A stretch of 5,944 nt of DNA from Clostridia bacterium (GTDB taxonomy: Bacteria > Bacillota > Clostridia > Christensenellales > CAG-1252): positions 1 through 5,944 of the forward strand of contig JAFTBD010000108.1 of the NCBI GenBank assembly GCA_017455385.1, in the 5' to 3' direction. Below are positions 1 through 5,944 of this stretch, piece by piece. The notes under the pieces were generated by a model. It was given only the letters and a program-made list of their open reading frames with translations. It did not search any database and was not told where the DNA came from. A program made the position numbers and the translations under genes. Positions within the stretch are counted from its first letter, which is position 1. Every line of letters starts with the position of its first letter.

Positions 1-1004
1 CGCACGAGGGCGAGGAGCTCCCGAACGGATCTCGCCGCGTGACGATAGGCGTCACATGCCTCCTCGTAGCCGCCGACCTCGGCGAAGGGGTCTTTGAATT
101 TCTTCAAGAACTTGGTGTTTGCGGCGTCGAGCTTGCAGTATCTGTCGTAAAGCTCGGCGAAAGTCGTCCGTTCCTTTTGGTATATCTTGGGCGTGTCTTC
201 CTTTTCTTTCGATCCAAACGAAAGCAAAAGGTCTTTCAAACTCGAAAAAGCGATGTTCTTCGCACATTTGATCCGATGACGACTCTGTGCCGAGATCTCC
301 TTCGCGCCTGCCGCCTCCGCTTCCGCGGACAACGCCTCGAACCTCCGGACGAAGGCGTCTCTGCGCGCCTTTCCCGCCTCGAGGAAATAGCGGACGGCGG
401 GGATATCCCCGAGATCCAAAGAGGCGATCCTCTCCCATTCGTCGATCGCGGCGGCTCTCTCTTCGAGAGTGATCCAGCATTCATAGACGCTCTTCACGGC
501 GTCGTAGAGAGTCTCCTCTTTGTTGCCGAATTGCGCGAAGAACTCGATGAAATCCTCCCCGCCCTCCGCGTAACGCGCCCGCACGACGGAATTGAAGATG
601 CGCTTTTTCATCGCGTCAGACGCATTTTTCTCCACGATGGTGTGGAGCGGCGACAATCCCAACTGCTCGAAATGCGCCATAATGAGTTTGAAACAGAAAG
701 AGTCGATGGTCCCGCAGGAGAGCATGGGCAGGTCGTCATGCGCCTTCATCAGGCGGATCCGCGCCTCTCCCGTCGCACTGCGTATCTCCCGGAAGAGAGC
801 GTCCGACAGCCTAGACATCATCTCGCCGGCGGCATTCTCGGTGAAGGTCAACATCACGATATGATCCATCGTGACCCCTTCTTTGATGAGGTCGATGACG
901 CGAAGGACCATCGTGCCCGTCTTGCCGCTGCCGGCGGAAGCGGAAACGACGACGTTCTTTTTGCGGCTCTCGATCGCCTGCTTTTGTTCTTCAGTCGGTT
1001 TCAT
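1..1004 (-). CDS. addA: AddA, ATP-dependent helicase/nuclease subunit A (N-terminal 334 residues; gene continues past the left edge)
   Basis: This is the start of a UvrD/Rep-type superfamily 1A helicase, the motor and 3'-strand nuclease subunit of the cytoplasmic AddAB complex that resects double-strand breaks for RecA. Seen in the translation: a Q-motif-like TEEQKQAI (residues 4-11, Q7), a Walker A loop SASAGSGKT (21-29, catalytic K28), motif Ia TFTENAAGEM (53-62), and GTIDSFC (98-104), which matches the conserved T-[IV]-[HD]-SFC motif of this family. The Walker B, later helicase motifs and C-terminal PD-(D/E)XK nuclease would lie outside the window, so only about a quarter of a usual AddA (about 1,150-1,250 residues) is present. 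The start is set by GGAGG at 1011-1015, six bases upstream of the ATG. The gene overlaps the end of addB by 14 nt, in another frame, so translational coupling is likely. A UvrD/PcrA paralogue is less likely because addB is directly upstream. Confidence 0.95.
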   Translation of the reverse strand, partial: MKPTEEQKQAIESRKKNVVVSASAGSGKTGTMVLRVIDLIKEGVTMDHIVMLTFTENAAGEMMSRLSDALFREIRSATGEARIRLMKAHDDLPMLSCGTIDSFCFKLIMAHFEQLGLSPLHTIVEKNASDAMKKRIFNSVVRARYAEGGEDFIEFFAQFGNKEETLYDAVKSVYECWITLEERAAAIDEWERIASLDLGDIPAVRYFLEAGKARRDAFVRRFEALSAEAEAAGAKEISAQSRHRIKCAKNIAFSSLKDLLLSFGSKEKEDTPKIYQKERTTFAELYDRYCKLDAANTKFLKKFKDPFAEVGGYEEACDAYRHAARSVRELLALV

Positions 1005-4000
1005 TCTCTTCCTCCGTACGGGTGATCCTGACGAGGTCTTCCGCGTGCAACGTGCCTTTGCGGTCGCGCACGAACGCCTCCGCATAATGGCAGATGCTCC
1101 TCGCCTTGCAGGTCCTGCAAATGGGATTCTCCCCCGCTTTCACGGGAGAGGGAAGGATGCACCCGTCCTTGATGTCCGCCACCGCTTTCTTCGCGAGAAG
1201 AATGGCGTAATCGATCATCGCATCCATCTCGATCTCGGAGATCGTGACGTCGCGAACGCCCGCGACGCCGGTCGTCTCCGCACGGAGCCCCGTCAGATCG
1301 CTGTTCCCCGACGCCGTCATAGCGTCCAACGCCAGCACGACGTGCAAGTCGGACAGCACCTGTCCTTTGAGATAATGGCTGTTGCTTTTGTCGTCCAAGG
1401 CGTTTTTCAACGTGAAATACATCGAAGCCGCGGGCGTATACCCCATCTCGCGCAAGACCGCCAGATAGATCTGCAACTGCACTTTGTCTCCGTAAAAGAG
1501 GTCGGTCGGCTTGGGGTGACTGCTTCCCGTCTTGTAGTCGAAGACGGCGGCGAATTTCTCGAAAAGGTCCACGCGGTCGATCTTGCCGCAGAGTTTGACG
1601 TCCCCGAGGTCGAGAGCGGGCAAAACGGAGCCCGTGCCGAACCATTGTTCCAAATAGGTGGGGACGAAATCCGAGGATGCGATCTGCCGTCTGACCAGTT
1701 TCATCGCCGTGACGGCTTCGTCGGCGAGACTCTTGATCTTGTGCTCGCCTTCGCTACGTAAAAACACTTGATATTTGCGGTCGGAGAGCACCGTTTCGGC
1801 GATCTGCCGCGCGCGCCTTTCCGCCGTTTCTTCATCCGTCAAATGCGCGTTCTCTTTCGTGAAGCGACAGACGCATTCGTGGATGAGAATGCCTTTGTCA
1901 CGGGCGTCGGAACGCGCGGTCTCCCGCTCGCGGAGCCCGAGACCTTTCTCCACGAAATGACGGAAAGGACAGGCATAATACCCCTCGATCTCGCTGACGT
2001 TCGTCTCCTCTTTTCGGAAGAAACAAGGCACGTTGACCCGCTCCGGCATATCGCGGAAAACGGGAAGCGGGAATGTGCGCCCGAGCACCTCCGCGATGTC
2101 TTTCGCAAAGGTCTCTTCCTGTTCGGTAAGGAGCCCTTCGCGCTGTTTTCTCGAGAATTCCGCGAGGTAATTCTCCGCGACTGCGGCGGTGGGGATGAGA
2201 TCTTCGATCGGGTAAGACGCGAGGATATCGCCCGCTTTCTCCACGTCCAATGAGAACATCGCGCCGAGCTCTTTCACGCAGTCGGAAGCGAGACGGGAAT
2301 AGGATAAATGCAGAAATTCGGGACGGAGCAACAATTGCAAAGCGTGGAAACGATTGCGCCCGAGTTCCGCCGCACCGGCGTTTTCGACGACGATGTCGAT
2401 CCCCTGCCAAGCGGTGTATTCACGCATCCCGAGGATGCCTTCTTTCACGCTTTCCAAGGGGAAAAGCCCGTCTTCCGCACCGAGGAGAAACATCGAATGG
2501 ATGGGGGCATACATCGCCTGTTCCAAGGGAGCGAAGTACACGCAGTCGAGGCTGACGGGGAGCGCGGCGATCTTCATCTGTTCCGCGCCCGAACGAAGGG
2601 CGAAAATGAATTCTTCCCTCGTCACGGTCTCGCCGCCGCGTATCTCCTCGAGTGTGCGGAGAAGGGACATGATCTTCTCCGGAGTCTGCGCGATGACGTT
2701 GCTCTCTTTGAGATGACCGGCAGTGTGGATATCTTTCGCGTATTTCGCGATCCTCGCGTCGAAATCATTCCTCTTCAAATGCTCGGAGAGGATGCGTACG
2801 TATTCATTGACGGTTGCCGACTGCGGCGCTCCGATGAGGTCGTCGAGCTCAAGGACGAGGGCGCTCCGCACCTTCTCCGCTACGCCGAGAAGGTCTTCCC
2901 TCCCCTTCGCCGCGAGATCGAAGGTGTGCAGGAAATAACCGCGATCCACGCCAAACTCGGTCACGTAGTCGTCGAAAACGCCTTTTTCCTCCGCGTCGAA
3001 TCCGTCGAAGAGCGCATGCGAAACGTATTTGCTGACCGAGAGACGATCAAAATTATGCGCGACGAGGTCGAAACCTTCGAGGATATGATCGAAGACGTCA
3101 CACCCCGCGAGCGGATACCGCGCGTCGGCGAAAAAGGGAATGTCGTAATAAGCGAAAATGCGCTCCAGATAAGGCAGATATTCCTCAAAAGAAGGGGTGA
3201 TGACCGCCACGTCACGATATCGTCTGCCCTTCTTCCTACACAAGCGGACGATCTCGGTGGCGAGCAAGGTGACTTCCTCTTCGGGGTCTTTCGCCTCCAC
3301 CAAACGAACGTGCGAACTCTTCCCCTCTTTGTAGGCGTAGGAGAACATCTTATTCGCGATGATCTTCTTCTCGGGGGAGAAAGCCTCCCTCACGGCAACT
3401 TCATTCTCGATCTTGACCCCCGCCGCCTTCGCCGCGGCGACAAGCTTCCGATACGTAGACGGATAGACGCGGTGGTTCTCGCTGCCGAAAGCCTCCGCCA
3501 CCGCAACGGTGACGCTATGCGTCTCCATCAACGCGACGAGGACTTCCATCTGCTTCGCATTGAAATCGAGATGATCCATCACGAAGAAGTCTGCGTCGAC
3601 GACGGCATTGCCTTTCCGTATCTCCGCCGCGAGGGCTTCGAGCCAAGTGGTGCTGTCGGCGTAAGACGCGCTGAGCTCATCGAGATAGCCTTTATAAAGC
3701 GTGACGATATCCGCCGTCTTATCCTTGACATAGCCGGAGAGCTTCTCCACCGCCGCCTCCAGCCTGTCCGCGCCAATGCCGCTATTCCGAATGGCAGTGA
3801 TGGCGGCATAGATCTCGGCGGCGAACCCGGGCTTTTTCGCGACGCGTCCGTACACGCGTAGGTCGGAGGCATACTTCCCCACCACCTTCTCCATCAGCAT
3901 AACGCAGCCTGCCGGGGACAGACATTTCTCCACCGAAGAGCCGAGCGTGACCGCCGCCAAACGGGCGAAACTCATGACCTCCACGTCGAAAGTGCCGCTC

Positions 4001-4149
4001 CTCCCCATCTCCCCGAAAATGGTCGTCTCGAGGGACAAAGTGAAAGCATCGGGCACGATGATGATGGCGCGTCCTTTGTGCTCCTTCAGGGCGGCTAACA
4101 GGCTTTTCTCGCCCGCAGACACCGTTTTGGCTTTGTGTATGGTGAGCAT
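991..4149 (-). CDS. addB: AddB/RexB-type ATP-dependent nuclease subunit B, Fe-S PD-(D/E)XK nuclease
   Basis: Partner subunit of AddA; its C-terminal nuclease cuts the 5' strand during break resection. Numbered from the ATG at 4149 (1,052 residues, slightly short for AddB at about 1,150), the protein has an SF1-like inactivated helicase core with LGAEDGLFP at about 556-564. It then has the nuclease domain: GILIHE (H757), KIDRVD (D858, D861), FDYKTG (D871, K873) and QLQIY (Q891, Y895). The Fe-S cluster ligands are all present: C727 in YACPFRHF, and C1011, C1014 and C1020 in a C-x2-C-x5-C. The N-terminus reads MLTIHKAKTVSAGEKS where many AddBs have GRxGxGKT, so the Walker A loop is missing or broken. 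An in-frame ATG at 4167 would add six residues (MRYNSS). It has a weak AAAGG seven bases upstream but lies between the -35 and -10 boxes of the best promoter. I prefer 4149 because it also places the first beta strand where the family normally begins. Confidence 0.93.
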   Translation of the reverse strand: MLTIHKAKTVSAGEKSLLAALKEHKGRAIIIVPDAFTLSLETTIFGEMGRSGTFDVEVMSFARLAAVTLGSSVEKCLSPAGCVMLMEKVVGKYASDLRVYGRVAKKPGFAAEIYAAITAIRNSGIGADRLEAAVEKLSGYVKDKTADIVTLYKGYLDELSASYADSTTWLEALAAEIRKGNAVVDADFFVMDHLDFNAKQMEVLVALMETHSVTVAVAEAFGSENHRVYPSTYRKLVAAAKAAGVKIENEVAVREAFSPEKKIIANKMFSYAYKEGKSSHVRLVEAKDPEEEVTLLATEIVRLCRKKGRRYRDVAVITPSFEEYLPYLERIFAYYDIPFFADARYPLAGCDVFDHILEGFDLVAHNFDRLSVSKYVSHALFDGFDAEEKGVFDDYVTEFGVDRGYFLHTFDLAAKGREDLLGVAEKVRSALVLELDDLIGAPQSATVNEYVRILSEHLKRNDFDARIAKYAKDIHTAGHLKESNVIAQTPEKIMSLLRTLEEIRGGETVTREEFIFALRSGAEQMKIAALPVSLDCVYFAPLEQAMYAPIHSMFLLGAEDGLFPLESVKEGILGMREYTAWQGIDIVVENAGAAELGRNRFHALQLLLRPEFLHLSYSRLASDCVKELGAMFSLDVEKAGDILASYPIEDLIPTAAVAENYLAEFSRKQREGLLTEQEETFAKDIAEVLGRTFPLPVFRDMPERVNVPCFFRKEETNVSEIEGYYACPFRHFVEKGLGLRERETARSDARDKGILIHECVCRFTKENAHLTDEETAERRARQIAETVLSDRKYQVFLRSEGEHKIKSLADEAVTAMKLVRRQIASSDFVPTYLEQWFGTGSVLPALDLGDVKLCGKIDRVDLFEKFAAVFDYKTGSSHPKPTDLFYGDKVQLQIYLAVLREMGYTPAASMYFTLKNALDDKSNSHYLKGQVLSDLHVVLALDAMTASGNSDLTGLRAETTGVAGVRDVTISEIEMDAMIDYAILLAKKAVADIKDGCILPSPVKAGENPICRTCKARSICHYAEAFVRDRKGTLHAEDLVRITRTEEENETD
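1011..1015 (-). promoter_or_regulatory. Ribosome binding site of addA, inside addB
   Basis: On the minus strand GGAGG lies six bases before the addA ATG at 1004 and is embedded in the last codons of addB. Ribosomes finishing addB at 991-993 pass directly over it. This fixes the addA start and suggests coupled, roughly stoichiometric synthesis of the two subunits. Confidence 0.8.
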
Positions 4150-4155
4150 ACTGCT

Positions 4156-4184
4156 ATTATATCGCATAAGAAAACCTTTGACAA
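4156..4184 (-). promoter_or_regulatory. Leftward vegetative promoter for addB-addA
   Basis: On the minus strand, TTGTCA (4184-4179, 5/6 match to the -35 consensus) is followed by exactly 17 bases and then a perfect TATAAT (4161-4156). With the last T of the -10 box at -7, transcription would start at 4149, the A of the preferred addB ATG. No Shine-Dalgarno sequence precedes that ATG, so the addB message is predicted to be leaderless or nearly so. The alternative upstream ATG (4167-4165) lies in the spacer and would not be transcribed from here. The hexamers and spacing are seen directly; activity is inferred. Confidence 0.75.
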
Positions 4185-4206
4185 TACCATATTAGGTATA
4201 TAAAAT
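4178..4206 (+). promoter_or_regulatory. Rightward vegetative promoter for the lipoprotein/EFR1 unit
   Basis: A perfect -35 box TTGACA (4178-4183) is followed by a 17-base spacer and TAAAAT (4201-4206, 5/6 match). The predicted start is near 4213, which gives a leader of about 11 nt that begins essentially at the Shine-Dalgarno AGAGG (4214-4218). The -35 box shares bases 4179-4183 with that of the leftward promoter, so the two promoters should not be occupied at the same time. A second -10-like TATAAA at 4199-4204 has a less favourable 15-base spacer. Confidence 0.75.
4184..4199. promoter_or_regulatory. Short dyad in the rightward promoter spacer, possible operator
   Basis: A perfect 5-bp inverted repeat ATACC-(6 bp)-GGTAT lies between the -35 and -10 boxes of the rightward promoter and just upstream of the leftward -35 box. 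A dimeric repressor bound there would block the rightward promoter and might affect the leftward one. I recognise no specific regulator for this motif, and a 5-bp dyad in AT-rich DNA can arise by chance. Confidence 0.25.
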
Positions 4207-4213
4207 AAAGTAT

Positions 4214-4218
4214 AGAGG
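4214..4218 (+). promoter_or_regulatory. Ribosome binding site of the lipoprotein gene
   Basis: AGAGG lies five bases before the ATG at 4224. It falls at the predicted 5' end of the mRNA, so the leader has almost no sequence upstream of the ribosome binding site. Confidence 0.7.
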
Positions 4219-4223
4219 TAATT

Positions 4224-5111
4224 ATGAAAAAGTTTTTGATCGCTTTCCTTATCCTGATCCTTGCCGCCACGCCCATCCTTTTCGCGGCGTGCTCCCGCGT
4301 ATCGCAGACGGATATGCTGTCCGACCCCTTCGTCGCGGAAAATGCGGAGATCTTCACTTACAAAATGTATCATAAAGACGATGTCGTCGGCACGATGACC
4401 CTCACTTTCCGTAAAGTGAGAGGCGAGGACGTCGTGCTCCCCGATCCCACCGCGGAGAATAATGAGAGGACGATAGCCTCTTTCAGCGGCACACGCCTCT
4501 CGATGGCTTATAAGATGGACGGCGTTTACAATGACGACGAGGGCTTTTCCGAGTTGCTGTACGGCAATGATTATGCTCCCATCTACAACTACAAGCACAC
4601 TTCGATCGGCGGCACGGTGAAAGATATGTGCGTCGTATACGAAACGAAATACGCCCACACCTACCTCTATGAGAACGGCGAGAAGAAAACGGAAGCCGAG
4701 ATCAAAATAAAGAACACCACTTACTTCGACAACGAGATGATCTATACCGTCGTACGTGCGTCCAACGTTTCCTCTTCTTCCTACACGATGTCTTTCTATT
4801 CTCCCAATGCCTTGACAGCCGAGCGCGAGAGCATCACCGTTTCCAAGGTGCAAGAGGTCGCCTTGAACGTGCCCGCTCTTGTCGATCCGAATGCCGAAGA
4901 AGACAAGAAGACCACCGCCGCCTACGAGTTCCGCATCTCCATCTCGAATACCTTCGCGAGTTCCTATTTCTTGTACATCGCCAAGAACCCGATCACGGCG
5001 ACATTCACCAAGGACGACGTCGAATACACCGTGAACAACGTGAAGAAAGCGATCGTTGTCATCAAAGAAGGCGAATACAGCTACATTTTGGATAAGATCG
5101 AACTTTTGTGA
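4224..5111 (+). CDS. Predicted lipoprotein of unknown function
   Basis: A 295-residue exported protein that I do not recognise. The N-terminus has two lysines (K2, K3), a hydrophobic stretch at about residues 4-20 and a lipobox-like F20-A-A-C23 followed by S24. It is therefore probably cleaved before C23 and lipid-anchored on the outer face of the membrane; F at -3 is less usual than L, but acceptable. The mature part is polar and tyrosine-rich with alternating beta-type stretches, no further transmembrane segment and no obvious catalytic motif. The order of a VGTMTLTF strand, a DYAPIYNYK segment and a YFDNEMIYTVVRA segment loosely recalls the curved beta-sheet layout of DUF3108/LolB-like proteins, but this is an impression only. 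Residues 224-235 form a charged linker. The gene starts the rightward unit and is followed after 25 nt by the EFR1 gene with no terminator between, so co-transcription is likely. Confidence 0.82.
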   Translation: MKKFLIAFLILILAATPILFAACSRVSQTDMLSDPFVAENAEIFTYKMYHKDDVVGTMTLTFRKVRGEDVVLPDPTAENNERTIASFSGTRLSMAYKMDGVYNDDEGFSELLYGNDYAPIYNYKHTSIGGTVKDMCVVYETKYAHTYLYENGEKKTEAEIKIKNTTYFDNEMIYTVVRASNVSSSSYTMSFYSPNALTAERESITVSKVQEVALNVPALVDPNAEEDKKTTAAYEFRISISNTFASSYFLYIAKNPITATFTKDDVEYTVNNVKKAIVVIKEGEYSYILDKIELL

Positions 5112-5123
5112 TCCATCCTTTTT

Positions 5124-5130
5124 GGGGGAG
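5124..5130 (+). promoter_or_regulatory. Ribosome binding site of the EFR1-family gene
   Basis: GGGGGAG ends six bases before the ATG at 5137. It decides that start over an in-frame ATG at 5056, which would begin inside the lipoprotein gene and add 27 residues unlike the family. Confidence 0.75.
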
Positions 5131-5136
5131 TACCGA

Positions 5137-5880
5137 ATGATCTTTTACTTTACCGGAACGGGAAATTCACTGTACGCGGCGTCTTTTCTTCGCTCGCAAG
5201 ACGAGGCGCTCGTCGATATCGCTGACGCCTGCAAAGAAGGACGCTATCACTATTCTCTCCGAGACGGAGAACGCCTCGGATTCGTCTTCCCCACCTACTG
5301 TTATACCCTCGCGGACTACATCATAGACTTCCTGCGTCGCATCGAGATAGACGGCGTTTCCTACACGTTCGGTGTGATGACCTGCGGCGGCGGTATGGGC
5401 GGCGCGGGCGCCTGTCTCGGAAAGGTCCTCGGAGAAAAAGGGATCGACTTATCTTACCTTGCTCAAGTGGTGATGACGGATAATACCGTCTTTTACTGGG
5501 ATCTCGACGACACGGACGAGATCACCGTCACGCAGCGAAAAGCGGATGAAACGCTCGCGGAGATCAAGCGTGCCATCGAAGATAAAAAGACCTGCCGCAT
5601 TAAAGGCGGCATTGCGGAACCTTTTTACCGCTTGATGTATCATTCTCTCAATAAAACGAAAGCTTTTCGAGTGACGGATGCTTGCTTGCATTGCGGGAAA
5701 TGCGCAAGAGAATGTCCCTCGAGTGCCATCGAGATGAAAGACGGCTTGCCCAATTGGACGAAAAGCAGATGCGTAAAGTGTTCCGCCTGCATCAACCGTT
5801 GCCCCACCCGCGCGATACAATACGGGAAGAAGACGGAGAGCAGACGGCGATATACAAACCCCATTCTTCGCTCGAAATAA
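5137..5880 (+). CDS. EFR1-family protein: flavodoxin-like domain fused to a 2x[4Fe-4S] ferredoxin
   Basis: A 247-residue cytoplasmic electron-transfer protein. It opens with MIFYFTGTGNS (1-11), a beta strand followed by a flavodoxin-type phosphate-binding loop, so it should bind FMN. FPTYCYTLADYI (from 51) and TCGGGMGG (82-89) fit the other cofactor-facing loops of this flavodoxin-like domain (about 1-150). The C-terminal ferredoxin has two complete C-x2-C-x2-C-x3-C-P motifs (C183, C186, C189, C193 and C212, C215, C218, C222), enough for two [4Fe-4S] clusters. The basic tail contains RRRYTNP, similar to ends I recall in this family. No signal peptide or membrane segment is seen. The physiological partner of EFR1 proteins is not established. 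The architecture suggests low-potential electron transfer between Fe-S and flavin in an anaerobe. The gene is second in a probable two-gene unit and is followed directly by a terminator. Confidence 0.92.
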   Translation: MIFYFTGTGNSLYAASFLRSQDEALVDIADACKEGRYHYSLRDGERLGFVFPTYCYTLADYIIDFLRRIEIDGVSYTFGVMTCGGGMGGAGACLGKVLGEKGIDLSYLAQVVMTDNTVFYWDLDDTDEITVTQRKADETLAEIKRAIEDKKTCRIKGGIAEPFYRLMYHSLNKTKAFRVTDACLHCGKCARECPSSAIEMKDGLPNWTKSRCVKCSACINRCPTRAIQYGKKTESRRRYTNPILRSK

Positions 5881-5917
5881 AAAAAGTGGCGTTCTCACAT
5901 CCGAGAACGCCGTTTTT
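5881..5917. terminator. Intrinsic terminator, probably bidirectional
   Basis: A perfect 9-bp stem GGCGTTCTC (5888-5896) and GAGAACGCC (5903-5911) closes a 6-base loop, and TTTTT (5913-5917) follows one base later. An A-tract (5879-5885) directly after the EFR1 stop codon gives the matching U-tract on the opposite strand, so the hairpin could also stop leftward transcription. It ends the lipoprotein/EFR1 unit. Confidence 0.9.
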
Positions 5918-5923
5918 ATATCC

Positions 5924-5944
5924 TTATTTCCTTTTGAAATAATA
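5924..5944 (-). CDS. Possible last codons of a convergent gene entering from the right edge
   Basis: Read on the minus strand, the final bases give YYFKRK followed by a TAA stop (5926-5924), just upstream of the leftward-facing side of the terminator. A convergent gene ending here would explain why the hairpin is built to work both ways. Six codons are too few to identify anything. The same bases also form a 7-bp inverted repeat TTATTTC/GAAATAA, which offers another explanation. Confidence 0.2.
   Translation of the reverse strand, partial: YYFKRK

Noticed and set aside
39..1025. A 328-codon plus-strand open frame
   Set aside because: It is wholly antisense to addA, whose Walker A, motif Ia and SFC motif are clear. 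The frame arises from the GC-rich codon pattern of the opposite strand and shows no recognisable domain.
871..1761. A 296-codon plus-strand open frame across the addB/addA junction
   Set aside because: It is antisense to the conserved nuclease and Fe-S region of addB, has no domain signature, and is explained as a shadow frame.
2308..3861. A 517-codon plus-strand open frame antisense to addB
   Set aside because: Its length is striking, but the composition is the charged, Arg/Glu/Asp-rich mix typical of a reverse-strand shadow. It has no convincing ribosome binding site, and addB on the other strand has full family motifs.
4095..4853. A 252-codon minus-strand frame overlapping the lipoprotein gene
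   Set aside because: It is antisense to a gene with a clear signal peptide, promoter and ribosome binding site. It also runs through the divergent promoter region into addB in another frame.
5056..5136. Longer start for the EFR1-family protein
   Set aside because: It would overlap the lipoprotein gene by 56 bases and add 27 residues before the flavodoxin first strand. The GGGGGAG ribosome binding site at 5124-5130 points to the ATG at 5137.
1..5944. A novel defence or mobile system
   Set aside because: No transposase, integrase, CRISPR repeat, toxin-antitoxin pair or phage-like gene is visible. AddAB is a housekeeping repair complex, and the neighbours are an unknown lipoprotein and an electron-transfer protein.

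Overview
The window looks like chromosomal DNA of a Gram-positive, Clostridia-like Bacillota, probably an anaerobe. Four things point that way. The recombination genes are of the AddAB type rather than RecBCD. One gene encodes an EFR1-type flavodoxin/ferredoxin fusion, a family common in anaerobic Clostridia. Ribosome binding sites are purine-rich and strong. A lipoprotein signal peptide is present. Base composition is moderately GC-rich by eye, with an abrupt AT-rich island at the one divergent intergenic region. The exact lineage cannot be fixed from the sequence; a gut Clostridia or Christensenellales-like genome is a guess.

Layout. Positions 1 to about 4150 hold an addB-addA operon on the minus strand. 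addB is complete. addA begins inside the end of addB with a 14-nt overlap and runs off the left edge after 334 codons. Together they encode the AddAB helicase-nuclease, which resects double-strand breaks and loads RecA. This AddB keeps the C-terminal nuclease motifs and all four Fe-S cysteines but lacks an intact N-terminal Walker A loop.

Positions 4150-4223 form a compact AT-rich divergent control region. It contains two near-consensus vegetative promoters back to back, built on one shared palindromic -35 box (TTGACAA / TTGTCAA). Both have exact 17-nt spacers, and their -10 boxes are equidistant from the centre. The leftward promoter predicts transcription starting at or next to the addB ATG (a leaderless mRNA). 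The rightward promoter predicts a leader of about 11 nt that begins at the Shine-Dalgarno sequence.

Positions 4224-5880 hold a two-gene plus-strand unit. The first gene encodes a predicted lipoprotein of unknown function. After 25 nt comes an EFR1-family protein with a flavodoxin-like N-terminus and two 4Fe-4S clusters. A strong hairpin terminator with A- and T-tracts on its two sides closes the unit at about 5881-5917. The last 21 bases could be the extreme 3' end of a convergent minus-strand gene, but this is weak.

No mobile element, CRISPR array, tRNA/rRNA or defence island is visible. The most interesting signals are the symmetric shared -35 promoter, the predicted leaderless addB start, the P-loop-less AddB, and the uncharacterised lipoprotein/EFR1 pair.
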